Origin: an uncultured Flavobacteriaceae bacterium
Lineage (GTDB): Bacteria > Bacteroidota > Bacteroidia > Flavobacteriales > Flavobacteriaceae
DNA: 64,000 nt
Direction: 5' to 3'
Assembly (NCBI GenBank): GCA_947494565.1
Contig: CANLVG010000005.1
Coordinates: forward strand, 372,001-436,000
This document shows positions 43,432 through 51,917 of the stretch, piece by piece (within the stretch, counting starts at the first letter, position 1; each line of letters starts with the position of its first letter). The translations under genes and the position numbers were made by a program. The notes below the pieces were generated by a model. That model saw only the letters and a program-made list of their open reading frames with translations. It did no database searches and was not told where the DNA came from.

Positions 43432-44715
43432 GTGCGAGAAGATTTGCTTCATTTCTTATGGAAGTATAATAAACTGACCCCATCTGATTTATATACGACC
43501 TGTTCCGAATCTATTTCAATTGGCGATACAGGCACTCACAATCATTTGTCAGGACCTGATTTTTTCAATGCAAAAATCCATATTGACGGCCAACTTTGGG
43601 CAGGTAATGTGGAAATCCATGTAAAAGCTTCGGATTGGTATGCCCACCACCACGAAGAAGATCCGAAGTATGAAAATGTAATCTTGCACGTGGTCTGGGA
43701 AGAAGACACTGTGGTCTTTAGGAAAAATGGGACTGTTATCCCCACGCTTGAATTGAAAAACGTGGTTTCTCCAAAATTCGTAGAGGTCTATCAAGAGCTT
43801 TTGGACAAACAGAAACATTCCTTCATCAATTGTGAGGCCGATATGTTGGAGGTCGACTCGTTTATTTTTGAGCATTGGTTAGAACGATTGTATTTCGAAC
43901 GTTTGGAACACAAGTCCGAAACCATTTCTAAATTGCTTGAGAATTCCAAAAACGATTGGGAGCAAGTGCTCTTTACCTTACTTCTGAAAAGTTTCGGATC
44001 GAAAATCAATAGCGACGCTTTTTTGACGCTAGCCGATCACTTGGAATTTTCCATTGTTCGCAAAGTAGGGCATAGTGTGGATCAGCTGGAGAGTTTGCTA
44101 TTCGGAATGTCACATTTGTTAGAAGATGAAAACATTGTTGATTTATACTATCTACGATTGAAACGGGATTTTGAATTTTTAAAACGAAAATTCAAGTTGG
44201 ATAATGAAGGTGTTCTCAAACCTGAATTTTTCAAATTGCGTCCAGCCAATTTTCCAACGCTCCGCCTGTCGCAGTTTGCCAATTTATATGGTAAGCAAGG
44301 CAGTCTTTTTGAAAAAGTAATCAAAGCTACCGATTTAAATATGTTGTATTCGGTTTTTGAAAGCTCGGCGACCGCTTATTGGAACGATCATTATGTTTTT
44401 GGTAAGTCATCCAAGGAAAAGGCGAAAAAGTTGACCAAGCCCTTTATTGATTTACTGATCATCAACACGGTCTTGCCATTGAAGTTTTGTTATTCTCGGC
44501 ATTTAGGCAAAGCTTCTGCGGGCGAAATACTGCACATTATCACCCAGATCAAAGCGGAACAGAATGCTATAATCAAAGGTTATGATGGTTTAGGGGTAAC
44601 GATCGAAACCGCTATGCAAACTCAGGCACTACTACAATTATATCAAGAGTATTGTACCGCGAATAAATGTTTGGATTGCGCCATAGGCAGTACGATATTA
44701 CATAGAAATGTGTAA
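43432..44715 (+). CDS. DUF2851 family protein
   Basis: A 427-residue protein of the DUF2851 family, widespread in Bacteroidota with no known function. The N-terminal region DLLHFLWKYNKL, the LSGPDFFNAKIHIDGQLWAG strand with NVEIH, and the C-terminal cysteine-containing end EYCTANKCLDCAIG are typical. The GTG start is chosen because it gives the expected N-terminus; no ATG is available. It is followed in 8 bases by the PspC-like gene, a usual flavobacterial neighbour. Confidence 0.88.
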   Translation: MREDLLHFLWKYNKLTPSDLYTTCSESISIGDTGTHNHLSGPDFFNAKIHIDGQLWAGNVEIHVKASDWYAHHHEEDPKYENVILHVVWEEDTVVFRKNGTVIPTLELKNVVSPKFVEVYQELLDKQKHSFINCEADMLEVDSFIFEHWLERLYFERLEHKSETISKLLENSKNDWEQVLFTLLLKSFGSKINSDAFLTLADHLEFSIVRKVGHSVDQLESLLFGMSHLLEDENIVDLYYLRLKRDFEFLKRKFKLDNEGVLKPEFFKLRPANFPTLRLSQFANLYGKQGSLFEKVIKATDLNMLYSVFESSATAYWNDHYVFGKSSKEKAKKLTKPFIDLLIINTVLPLKFCYSRHLGKASAGEILHIITQIKAEQNAIIKGYDGLGVTIETAMQTQALLQLYQEYCTANKCLDCAIGSTILHRNV

Positions 44716-44723
44716 TTTTAGGC

Positions 44724-44951
44724 ATGAATTTTTTCTATTCTATTCTGTATTATTTTCAGAAACGTGGTTTTGAAGTTTGTCGGCGAATAGCTGAAAGATT
44801 GGGCATTCGTGCTCGAGTAGTGAGAACATCATTTATTTATCTTACGTTTGTGACAGTGGGCTTTGGTTTTGCACTCTATTTGTTTTTGGCTTTTTGGCTA
44901 AAGATAAAGGACTTGGTGTACACCAAAAGAACCTCGGTTTTTGACCTCTAA
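44724..44951 (+). CDS. PspC domain protein
   Basis: A 75-residue membrane protein. A basic amphipathic part (FEVCRRIAERLGIRARVVRT) is followed by one long hydrophobic helix (SFIYLTFVTVGFGFALYLFL), the layout of a PspC domain from the phage-shock system. No other phage-shock genes are nearby. It lies between DUF2851 and the potassium channel with gaps of 8 and 2 bases, so it is cotranscribed with both. Confidence 0.78.
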   Translation: MNFFYSILYYFQKRGFEVCRRIAERLGIRARVVRTSFIYLTFVTVGFGFALYLFLAFWLKIKDLVYTKRTSVFDL

Positions 44952-44953
44952 AT

Positions 44954-45976
44954 ATGATTAAACTTTCTCGTTCCAAGCTGTATCTGGCCCTGTCCTTGAC
45001 CCTTGCGGTGGTCCTATGTGGTACAATCGGTTATCGTTATATTTCCGATTATACATGGATCGATGCGCTCTACATGACCATCATAACAATGGCCACGGTC
45101 GGGTTTAAGGAGGTTCATCCCTTAGACGATACCTCAAAGATTTTTACGGTATTCTTAATTGTGGCAAGTGTGTTTATTTTAGGGTTTGCCATTTCAGTGC
45201 TTACCGAGTATATTTTGGGAAGGAATTCCATGCAACTTTTAAAAAAAAAGAGGGTGAAAAATAGAATCAAGAATTTATCCGAACATGTAATTGTTTGTGG
45301 GTTCGGAAGAAATGGGATGCAAGCAGCAGAACGCCTAAAAGCCTACAAAAGACCTTTTGTCGTTATAGAGCGTAATCGTGATATCATTGAACGTTATGAA
45401 GCGGATATACTTTTTGTTGAAGGTGACGCCAATGATGATGATGTATTAAAAGAAGCCGGTATTGACCACGCGCAATATTTGATTGTGGCCCTACCCGATG
45501 ATGCGGCGAATCTTTTCGTTGTGCTCTCCGCGCGTCAATTGAATCAGAAACTTTTTATCATCAGTCGTGCTTCTTTGGTCACCTCACAAAAGAAATTACA
45601 ACTTGCCGGAGCCAATAAAGTGATTATGCCTGATAAAATCGGAGGTGATCATATGGCATCGCTGGTAGTCATGCCCGACCTTATAACATTTATGGATAAA
45701 CTTTCCACAGAAGGGGAACATACCACGAATCTAGAAGAAGTGCCTATTGAGGACTTTTCAGATCAGATGGAGTGCAATTCACTGCGCGATCTTGACCTTA
45801 GGCGAAGAACAGGTTGTACGATTATTGGATATATTGCACCCGACGGAGACTATATTATTAACCCCGAGGCCGATATGGAACTTGAGCCGAAAAGTAAGGT
45901 CATCGTTCTCGGACGTCCTGAACAGATTAGAAAGTTGAACGAAATGTTCCATATTGACGGCGGCATTTCAAGTTAA
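44954..45976 (+). CDS. potassium channel with RCK (TrkA-N/TrkA-C) domains
   Basis: A 340-residue ion-channel subunit: helix 1 (residues 8-30), a pore loop, helix 2 (about 60-85), then a cytoplasmic RCK module with the nucleotide-binding strand HVIVCGFGRNGMQAAERL and a TrkA-C domain at the end (DGDYIINPEADMELEPKSKV). The selectivity filter reads ATVGFKE rather than the usual TVGYGD, so ion preference may differ. Gating by NAD or another ligand of the RCK domain is likely. Confidence 0.85.
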   Translation: MIKLSRSKLYLALSLTLAVVLCGTIGYRYISDYTWIDALYMTIITMATVGFKEVHPLDDTSKIFTVFLIVASVFILGFAISVLTEYILGRNSMQLLKKKRVKNRIKNLSEHVIVCGFGRNGMQAAERLKAYKRPFVVIERNRDIIERYEADILFVEGDANDDDVLKEAGIDHAQYLIVALPDDAANLFVVLSARQLNQKLFIISRASLVTSQKKLQLAGANKVIMPDKIGGDHMASLVVMPDLITFMDKLSTEGEHTTNLEEVPIEDFSDQMECNSLRDLDLRRRTGCTIIGYIAPDGDYIINPEADMELEPKSKVIVLGRPEQIRKLNEMFHIDGGISS

Positions 45977-46060
45977 TTTAACCCTATTGCTTGATTGTGA
46001 TGCTTATTTTTAGGATATTGTCCACGACTAATTAAAAAATATACCAAACAAACCCAAATT

Positions 46061-47680
46061 ATGAAGTATAGACTTCTTGCCCTAATTTCTTTATTCTTAC
46101 CAATTTTAAGTACCGCTCAAGAGACCGTTGAGAAAGGTCTTGATGAGAGAGTCAATGATGCATTCATGCCGTTTGCCGTTTGGTGGGAAAACACGGTACT
46201 AACCCCAATCAGCATTGGCGGGTACGATTTGCCTATTGTTCTTATTTTACTGGTTTTGGGCGCCACGTTCTTCACAGTATATTTCAAAGTTCCCGGCATA
46301 TCGAAGTTTGGTTTGGCCATAAATACGGTACGAGGAAAATATGATGAAATGGACCATCACGGAGTAGAGAAATCAGATGTCAATATTGTTGATGGTGATT
46401 TGGTCGATACTATTGCGGATGAGAGCAAGGAAGGAGAAGTAAGCCATTTTCAAGCGTTGGCCACCGCGGTTTCCGGAACCGTCGGTCTTGGTAATATTGC
46501 AGGTGTGGCCGTAGCGATAGCTTTAGGAGGTCCTGGGGCTACATTTTGGATGATAGTCTGTGGCTTGATCGGAATGTCGACCAAGTTTGTGGAATGTACT
46601 TTAGGTGTGAAGTATAGGGATGTGGGTAGCGACGGTACCGTATACGGCGGCCCCATGTACTACATGTCAAGGGGTTTGAACGAAAAAGGTTTGAAAGGTC
46701 TCGGCAAGGTTTTAGGGGTCATTTTTGCCATATTATGTGTTGGTGCCTCTTTTGGCGGGGGTAACGCTTTTCAATCGAATCAGGCCGCTGTACAGTTGAC
46801 CTCGATGTTTGGCTGGGAAGGCGGTGCTACTGGCGTTATTATTGGTGTGGTCATGGCAATTTTAGTGGGTATCGTAATTATTGGAGGAATCAAAAAAATC
46901 GCCAGTGTTACGGAGAAAATCGTGCCTTTCATGGCAGGTATCTATGTTCTCGCCTCCCTAGTGATCATATTTGCTAATATTAAATATGTTGGAGACGCTT
47001 TCGGAATGATATTCTCTGGCGCCTTTACGCCTGAAGCCGGTCTGGGCGGTATTGTTGGGGTAATCATTGTAGGTTTTCAAAGAGCGGCATTCTCTAACGA
47101 GGCCGGTGCGGGTTCTGCTGCTATTGCCCATTCAGCAGTTAAAACCAAGTACCCTGCCAGTGAAGGAGTAGTAGCACTTCTAGAACCTTTTATAGATACG
47201 GTTGTCATTTGTACAATGACCGCTTTGGTCATTATTTTCTTTAATATGGACGCAGGAGCGTTTGATTATGGAAATGCTGTCGGTAGTACGGTACTTCTAA
47301 ATGATTCACAAACATATGTTGGAGGGGTAGATTTGACATCAATGGCCTACGACTCGGTGATACCAGGTTTTAGATATGTATTGACGATAGCGATTATTAT
47401 GTTTGCCTTCTCCACTATGATTTCATGGTCGTATTATGGGCTCCAATCTTGGAAATATCTATTTGGAAGGGGAAAAACCATGGATACGGTCTATAAGGTC
47501 TTGTTTTTACTTTTCGTAGTCATCGGAGCGGCGGCCACTTTGGATGCGGTAATCAAATTTTCCGACGCCATGATATTGGCCCTGGTCTTTCCGAACATGA
47601 TAGGACTGCTATTTTTGTTCCCAAGAGTACGGGAAGAACTCAACAAGTACCTGTCGGATATAAAAGCCAACTTCAAATAA
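46061..47680 (+). CDS. alanine/sodium symporter family transporter (AgcS)
   Basis: A 539-residue membrane transporter of the alanine or glycine:cation symporter family, importing an amino acid with Na+. Signature stretches: ATAVSGTVGLGNIAGVAVAI, GGPGATFWMIVCGLIGMSTK and AAFSNEAGAGSAAIAHSAVK. It has an N-terminal signal-like segment (LLALISLFLPILSTAQE) before the first transport helix and a hydrophilic insert (about 90-125) typical of Bacteroidota members. Substrate could be alanine, glycine or another small amino acid. Confidence 0.9.
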   Translation: MKYRLLALISLFLPILSTAQETVEKGLDERVNDAFMPFAVWWENTVLTPISIGGYDLPIVLILLVLGATFFTVYFKVPGISKFGLAINTVRGKYDEMDHHGVEKSDVNIVDGDLVDTIADESKEGEVSHFQALATAVSGTVGLGNIAGVAVAIALGGPGATFWMIVCGLIGMSTKFVECTLGVKYRDVGSDGTVYGGPMYYMSRGLNEKGLKGLGKVLGVIFAILCVGASFGGGNAFQSNQAAVQLTSMFGWEGGATGVIIGVVMAILVGIVIIGGIKKIASVTEKIVPFMAGIYVLASLVIIFANIKYVGDAFGMIFSGAFTPEAGLGGIVGVIIVGFQRAAFSNEAGAGSAAIAHSAVKTKYPASEGVVALLEPFIDTVVICTMTALVIIFFNMDAGAFDYGNAVGSTVLLNDSQTYVGGVDLTSMAYDSVIPGFRYVLTIAIIMFAFSTMISWSYYGLQSWKYLFGRGKTMDTVYKVLFLLFVVIGAAATLDAVIKFSDAMILALVFPNMIGLLFLFPRVREELNKYLSDIKANFK

Positions 47681-47687
47681 TAACAAG

Positions 47688-48611
47688 TTGAAGGGTTTTA
47701 AATCTCGCTTTAAGCCTTTCTGGAAGTTGGTCGGTTTCAATAGACAAGAACGTAGTGGAATTTTCTTTTTGCTCCTACTCATAGTTCTGTTGCAGGTCGG
47801 GTACGTTTTGATGGATTCTTTTTATCAACCAAATGGACCGACCATTTTTTCAGAGAATATTCGGCTTCAGACCGGCATAGATGCTTTGAAGGAAAAGGCG
47901 GAAATGGAAGATGCTCCAAAAATGTATCCGTTTAACCCCAATTTTATAACCGACCATAAAGGCTATGTCTTAGGTATGAGTATTTCCGAAATTGATAGGC
48001 TCCATGAATTTAGGGCGCAGCACAAATTCGTGAACACCCCGGAAGATTTTCAAAAAGTCACTCAGATTTCCGATTCCCTGTTGATGGTTATCACGCCCTT
48101 TTTCAAGTTTCCCGATTGGACAAAAAAAGCAAGGAGGGTACCAGTGGAAACAAGCGATTCGAAATTCTTGGAAAAACCATTGGTTTCTGAAAAAAGACCT
48201 CCTAAGAACTTTCCGTTGCACGATTTGAACGCCGTCACCGCCAACGAACTGAGGGCTATAAGTGGAATCGGTGAGGTGCTCTCAAAGAGAATTGTGAAAT
48301 TCAGGAATCGATTAGGTGGTTTTTTAGTAGAAGAACAATTATATGATGTGTATGGTTTGCCACCAGAGGTAACAAAAAAAGTCTTAAGAAAATATAAAGT
48401 GTTTAACGCACCCGAAGTTACCAAGATCAATATCAATACAGCTACAGTAGCGCAAATAGCTTCCATAACCTATATACGATTTGACTTGGCGGAGGAAATC
48501 GTACGCTACCGAGAAGCCAATGGGCCATTTTCAAACTTAAACGAACTGTTAAATATTGACCGTTTTCCAGCGGAAAAGATCTCTAGAATAGCCTTATATT
48601 TGTCGCTTTAA
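47688..48611 (+). CDS. helix-hairpin-helix (ComEA-like) membrane protein
   Basis: A 307-residue protein with one N-terminal transmembrane helix (about 23-43) and helix-hairpin-helix motifs in its extracytoplasmic part, for example LNAVTANELRAISGIGEVLS and ININTATVAQIASITYIRFD. These motifs bind DNA backbone, as in the competence protein ComEA. A role in DNA uptake is possible but unproven. The start is a TTG (KGFKSRFKPFWKLVG follows), 7 bases after the transporter stop; no ATG is available upstream of the helix. Confidence 0.78.
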   Translation: MKGFKSRFKPFWKLVGFNRQERSGIFFLLLLIVLLQVGYVLMDSFYQPNGPTIFSENIRLQTGIDALKEKAEMEDAPKMYPFNPNFITDHKGYVLGMSISEIDRLHEFRAQHKFVNTPEDFQKVTQISDSLLMVITPFFKFPDWTKKARRVPVETSDSKFLEKPLVSEKRPPKNFPLHDLNAVTANELRAISGIGEVLSKRIVKFRNRLGGFLVEEQLYDVYGLPPEVTKKVLRKYKVFNAPEVTKININTATVAQIASITYIRFDLAEEIVRYREANGPFSNLNELLNIDRFPAEKISRIALYLSL

Positions 48612-48621
48612 ATTGATTGCT

Positions 48622-49791
48622 ATGCAAAGTATGTACTTCACTGAAGAACATCATCTCTTCAGGGAAAGTCTCCAGAACTTTTTACAAAAAGAAGTAGTGC
48701 CCCATATCGACGATTGGGAAACTACAGGTATCATAGATCGCTCCATTTGGAAAAAATTCGGAGAAATGGGCTTTCTCGGCTTGGCGACTCCAGAAGATCA
48801 TGGTGGAATGGGGTTGGATTTGTTCTACACCGTCATTCTGCTTGAGGAACTGCAAAAAATCAATTCCGGAGGATTTGCCGCTGCCGTATGGGCCCACGTC
48901 TATTTGGCAATGACACACCTGAACAAGAATGCCAACGCACTTCAGAAGGAGGCTTACTTGAGGCCTAGCGTACTTGGAGAGAAACTAGGTTGCCTCGGGG
49001 TTACCGAACCTTTTGGAGGTAGTGACGTAGCCGCCATGAGAACTACAGCTACTAGAAAAGGTGAGGTATATGTCCTCAACGGTTCGAAGACCTTTATCAC
49101 CAACGGGGTGTACGGAGACTATATCATCTTGGCGGCTAAAACAGATGCTACTGCGGGTAACAAAGGCATTAGTCTGTTCATCGTCGATTTGAAAAGCGAA
49201 GGGGTCACCGCGAACAAATTGAATAAGCTAGGGTGGCGAGCTTCGGATACGGCCGAGCTGGCATTCGACAATGTGCAGGTTCCTGCCGATAATTTAATGG
49301 GAGAGGAAGGAAAGGGCTTCGGTTTCATCATGGAAGCTTTTGCCCTAGAACGTTTGATTATGGGGGTTAATGCCCATGCCAGGGCCGAATATGCGTTGGA
49401 CTACGTGTTGGACTATATGTCGGAACGGGAAACCTTTGGCAAACCGATTAACCAATATCAGGCGTTGCGCCATCGTATTGTCGACTTACATGCTGATATG
49501 GATATGTGTAAACAATATAACTACGGTGTAGTCTATAAAATGGATAAGGGTGAATACGTGGTTCGTGAAGCGACGATATCCAAATTGAAGTCGACAAAAA
49601 TGGCGGATGACGTCGCCCATGAGTGCCTACAGTTTCTTGGGGGTTATGGGTATATAGAAGACTATCCTATGGCTCGTCTTTTTAGAGATAGTAGATTGGG
49701 GCCTATTGGTGGTGGAACCTCAGAGATTCTTCGTGAGATCGTTGCCAAGATCATCATTGATAAGAAAGAGTACAAGGCCCCTAAAGGATAG
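48622..49791 (+). CDS. acyl-CoA dehydrogenase
   Basis: A 389-residue flavoprotein that makes the first double bond in acyl-CoA breakdown. GCLGVTEPFGGSDVAAM and VLNGSKTFITNGVYGDYIIL are the flavin and substrate signatures, and DYVLDYMSERETFGKPINQY is the helical end. The usual catalytic Glu of the medium-chain type (YEGT) is replaced by IGGGTSE, while ALERLIMG carries a Glu on the helix used by isovaleryl- and long-chain-type enzymes, so the substrate is probably branched or long. A TTG three codons upstream is an alternative start. Confidence 0.92.
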   Translation: MQSMYFTEEHHLFRESLQNFLQKEVVPHIDDWETTGIIDRSIWKKFGEMGFLGLATPEDHGGMGLDLFYTVILLEELQKINSGGFAAAVWAHVYLAMTHLNKNANALQKEAYLRPSVLGEKLGCLGVTEPFGGSDVAAMRTTATRKGEVYVLNGSKTFITNGVYGDYIILAAKTDATAGNKGISLFIVDLKSEGVTANKLNKLGWRASDTAELAFDNVQVPADNLMGEEGKGFGFIMEAFALERLIMGVNAHARAEYALDYVLDYMSERETFGKPINQYQALRHRIVDLHADMDMCKQYNYGVVYKMDKGEYVVREATISKLKSTKMADDVAHECLQFLGGYGYIEDYPMARLFRDSRLGPIGGGTSEILREIVAKIIIDKKEYKAPKG

Positions 49792-49833
49792 ACCGGTAGG
49801 GCCTGAAAATAGTTTTTTGCACATTTATGCATA

Positions 49834-49868
49834 TTTGGTTGCGAGTTGTAAATTAGTTTATATCTTTG
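49834..49868 (+). promoter_or_regulatory. rpsU promoter
   Basis: TTG at 49839-49841, exactly 19 bases, then TATCTTTG at 49861-49868, a full Bacteroidota consensus. TTTG at 49834-49837 is a second possible upstream element. Transcription should start near 49873. Confidence 0.75.
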
Positions 49869-49887
49869 CAGCCCTAATCATTAAAGA

Positions 49888-49895
49888 AAGGAGGT
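49888..49895 (+). promoter_or_regulatory. strong Shine-Dalgarno site of rpsU
   Basis: AAGGAGGT, an eight-base complement to the 3' end of 16S rRNA, ends 8 bases before the ATG. Most genes in this window have no such site. In flavobacteria the anti-Shine-Dalgarno is masked by bS21 itself, so this site is expected to respond to ribosomes lacking bS21. Confidence 0.85.
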
Positions 49896-49903
49896 TGTAG
49901 CCC

Positions 49904-50098
49904 ATGTTGATAATACCGATTAAAGAAGGAGAAAACATAGATAGAGCTTTAAAGCGTTTTAAGCGAAAGTTCGATAAAACAGGTACAATGCGCCAATTGC
50001 GCAAACGCCAACAATTTACGAAGCCTTCTGTAGCTCGACGAGCACAAATACAAAAAGCCCAGTACATTCAAGGTCTTAAAGACCAAGAGGAAATCTAG
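49904..50098 (+). CDS. rpsU: 30S ribosomal protein bS21
   Basis: A 64-residue basic protein of the 30S platform. The core IPIKEGENIDRALKRFKRKF and the arginine-rich RQLRKRQQFTKPSVARR are diagnostic. In Bacteroidota bS21 helps bury the 3' tail of 16S rRNA, which explains why these bacteria rarely use Shine-Dalgarno sequences; the gene itself carries a strong one, allowing self-control. It is framed by its own promoter and terminator. Confidence 0.97.
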   Translation: MLIIPIKEGENIDRALKRFKRKFDKTGTMRQLRKRQQFTKPSVARRAQIQKAQYIQGLKDQEEI

Positions 50099-50118
50099 TA
50101 CTGAACAAATATGAGATT

Positions 50119-50146
50119 AAAATCCCGCATTTAGCGGGATTTTTTT
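50119..50146 (+). terminator. rpsU terminator
   Basis: AAATCCCGC pairs with GCGGGATTT around the loop ATTTA, followed by TTTTT; located 21 bases after the rpsU stop. A textbook intrinsic terminator. Confidence 0.92.
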
Positions 50147-50222
50147 GTCTCCAACTTTAGTGCTGATAACCGCCTGACCGCTTGGTCTTCAAACGAGGCC
50201 TCAGAATGCCTTAAAACTTTCA

Positions 50223-50230
50223 TAACTTTG
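50223..50230 (+). promoter_or_regulatory. -7 box for the Xer-type recombinase gene
   Basis: TAACTTTG, exact TAnnTTTG, ending 4 bases before the ATG. Initiation just downstream would yield a leaderless mRNA. Confidence 0.5.
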
Positions 50231-50234
50231 TGAT

Positions 50235-51125
50235 ATGTCGGTAAAAGCTTTTTTAGCCTACGTATCATTAGAAAAGAATTATTCTTCCCATACCGTAAAG
50301 GCTTACGGTAACGACATTGGTGATTTCAAAAGGTTTTGTAAGGAGACCTATGATATCTCCAATATCGAAGCGGTTTCGTACTCGCAAATCAGGAGTTGGA
50401 TCGTAAGTTTGGTGAACGACTCCATTTCAAACCGCACCGTCAATCGAAAAATAGCCTCTTTAAAAGCTTACTACAAGTTTCTGCAACGCGTCGGTGATAT
50501 AGAGGTAAATCCGTTGGCGAAGCACAAGGCCTTGAAAACTTCGAAAAAAATGGAAGTACCCTTTTCCGAGGCCGAAATGAGTGCGCTTTTAAAACAAATT
50601 TCCTTTAAAGAAGGATTTGAGGGAATAAGGGATCAGTTGATGATCGAGCTCCTATACACCTCAGGTATTAGGAGAGCCGAACTGATCGATTTGCAATTGG
50701 TCGACCTCAATCTACGCGGGGGTACGATAAAGGTGCTGGGAAAGCGAAATAAAGAGCGTATCATTCCTCTTTTGGGGGGCATTACCGACTTGTTCGTACA
50801 ATACTTGATCGCCCGTGATGAACTCGAAAGCATTGTGGATGACGACTATGTGTTTTTGTCAAAAAGCGGTCATAAAATATACGAAACCCTTGTCTACAGA
50901 GTTATTAATAAGTATCTTAGTGAGGTATCGCAAAAAGCAAAAAGGAGCCCTCATATTCTAAGGCATACTTTTGCAACCCACCTGCTCAATAAAGGAGCGG
51001 ATTTGAATTCCGTGAAGGAATTATTAGGTCATTCAAGTTTGGCTTCTACTCAGGTATATACCCATAATAGTATTGCCGAGCTTAAGAAAGTGCATTTGGC
51101 TTCACATCCCAGAAATAAAAAATAG
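50235..51125 (+). CDS. Xer-type tyrosine recombinase
   Basis: A 296-residue site-specific recombinase. The N-terminal SAM-like domain (FLAYVSLEKNYSSHTVKAYG) is followed by a catalytic domain with the first Arg in YTSGIRRAELIDL, Lys in VLGKRNKERIIPL, HILRHTFATH (His, Arg), LLGHSS (His) and the nucleophile Tyr275 in STQVYTH. Length and setting between rpsU and hpf match the chromosomal XerC/XerD of flavobacteria, which resolve chromosome dimers at dif. It is not evidence of a mobile element. No dif site was recognised in the window. Confidence 0.9.
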   Translation: MSVKAFLAYVSLEKNYSSHTVKAYGNDIGDFKRFCKETYDISNIEAVSYSQIRSWIVSLVNDSISNRTVNRKIASLKAYYKFLQRVGDIEVNPLAKHKALKTSKKMEVPFSEAEMSALLKQISFKEGFEGIRDQLMIELLYTSGIRRAELIDLQLVDLNLRGGTIKVLGKRNKERIIPLLGGITDLFVQYLIARDELESIVDDDYVFLSKSGHKIYETLVYRVINKYLSEVSQKAKRSPHILRHTFATHLLNKGADLNSVKELLGHSSLASTQVYTHNSIAELKKVHLASHPRNKK

Positions 51126-51166
51126 TGCACTACTAAACAGTTATTTAACCTTTAAATCATTAGCTT

Positions 51167-51469
51167 ATGAAAGTAAATGCTCAATCTGTAAATTTTAATG
51201 CGGATGCAACGCTTATACAATTTGTCGAAAACCGATTGAATAAGTTAGAAACTTTTTATAATAAAGTGGTCAGTTCCGATGTCTATCTCAAGGTTGAGAA
51301 CACTAGTTCCAAAGAGAATAAAATAGTGGAAATCAAATTACATATCCCCAAGGATAAATTCATGGTGAAAAAGCAGTGTAAAACTTTTGAGGAAGCGGTC
51401 GATTCGGCCTGTAACACACTGGAAAGAAAACTGATAAAAAGGAAAGAAAAAATGAGGGTGTATGCCTGA
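51167..51469 (+). CDS. hpf: ribosome hibernation-promoting factor (short HPF / RaiA)
   Basis: A 100-residue protein of the HPF/YfiA family, which binds the decoding region of the 30S subunit in starved cells. Typical are FNADATLIQFVENRLNKLET at the start and KNKIVEIKLHIP-like central strands with the basic end LERKLIKRKEKMRVY. It lacks the C-terminal dimerisation domain of long HPF. It follows the recombinase gene by 41 bases and may share its transcript. Confidence 0.92.
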   Translation: MKVNAQSVNFNADATLIQFVENRLNKLETFYNKVVSSDVYLKVENTSSKENKIVEIKLHIPKDKFMVKKQCKTFEEAVDSACNTLERKLIKRKEKMRVYA

Positions 51470-51490
51470 TTAAAATTTTCCATATTTTGT

Positions 51491-51520
51491 TTTGATTAAA
51501 CAAATAAATATATACATTTG
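51491..51520 (+). promoter_or_regulatory. promoter of the tRNA-tuf cluster
   Basis: TTTG at 51491-51494, 18 bases, then TACATTTG at 51513-51520: a full consensus. It lies 51 bases before the first tRNA. Confidence 0.75.
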
Positions 51521-51521
51521 C

Positions 51522-51548
51522 AGTCCGTTAGAAATAGCGGACTTTTTT
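51522..51548 (+). terminator. GAAA-capped hairpin with T run at the start of the tRNA transcript
   Basis: AGTCCGTTA pairs with TAGCGGACT (one wobble) around a GAAA tetraloop, followed by a run of six T. It is a textbook terminator, but it begins about 2 bases after the -7 box of the tRNA promoter. It may end the hpf transcript, attenuate the tRNA transcript, or make a tiny RNA. Confidence 0.75.
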
Positions 51549-51570
51549 ATGCGTAAAAAAGGGTAAAAAG

Positions 51571-51644
51571 GCCGATGTAGCTCAGCTGGCTAGAGCAGCT
51601 GATTTGTAATCAGCAGGTCGTGGGTTCGAGTCCCTCTATCGGCT
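51571..51644 (+). tRNA. tRNA-Thr (anticodon TGT)
   Basis: Seventy-four bases folding into a cloverleaf: acceptor arms GCCGATG and TATCGGC, anticodon loop centred on TGT between CTGAT and ATCAG, and a T-loop GGTTCGAGTCC. The discriminator is T and CCA is not encoded. First RNA of the thr-tyr-gly-thr-tuf cluster. Confidence 0.97.
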
Positions 51645-51796
51645 CAAAATGTGGAATTATTTTAAATGGTTTTGCAGATTGAAATTTTGAAATGGTCAAG
51701 GGACGCGAAGTTTATGCCGAGCGTAGACGAGATGAGTTCCTGTGCCGATTCAAAAATGGAAATAAGTTCATTAAAATAGTGAAGTATAATAAAGAA

Positions 51797-51878
<82 letters not shown>

Positions 51879-51917
51879 CATCTTTTAGGAAATTCCAATT
51901 TGGAATTTATAAGAATT

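Noticed and set aside
50235-51125. Integrase of a genomic island next to tRNA genes
   Set aside because: Length, motifs and fixed neighbours (rpsU, hpf) fit a housekeeping Xer recombinase; no att repeats or foreign genes are seen around the tRNAs.
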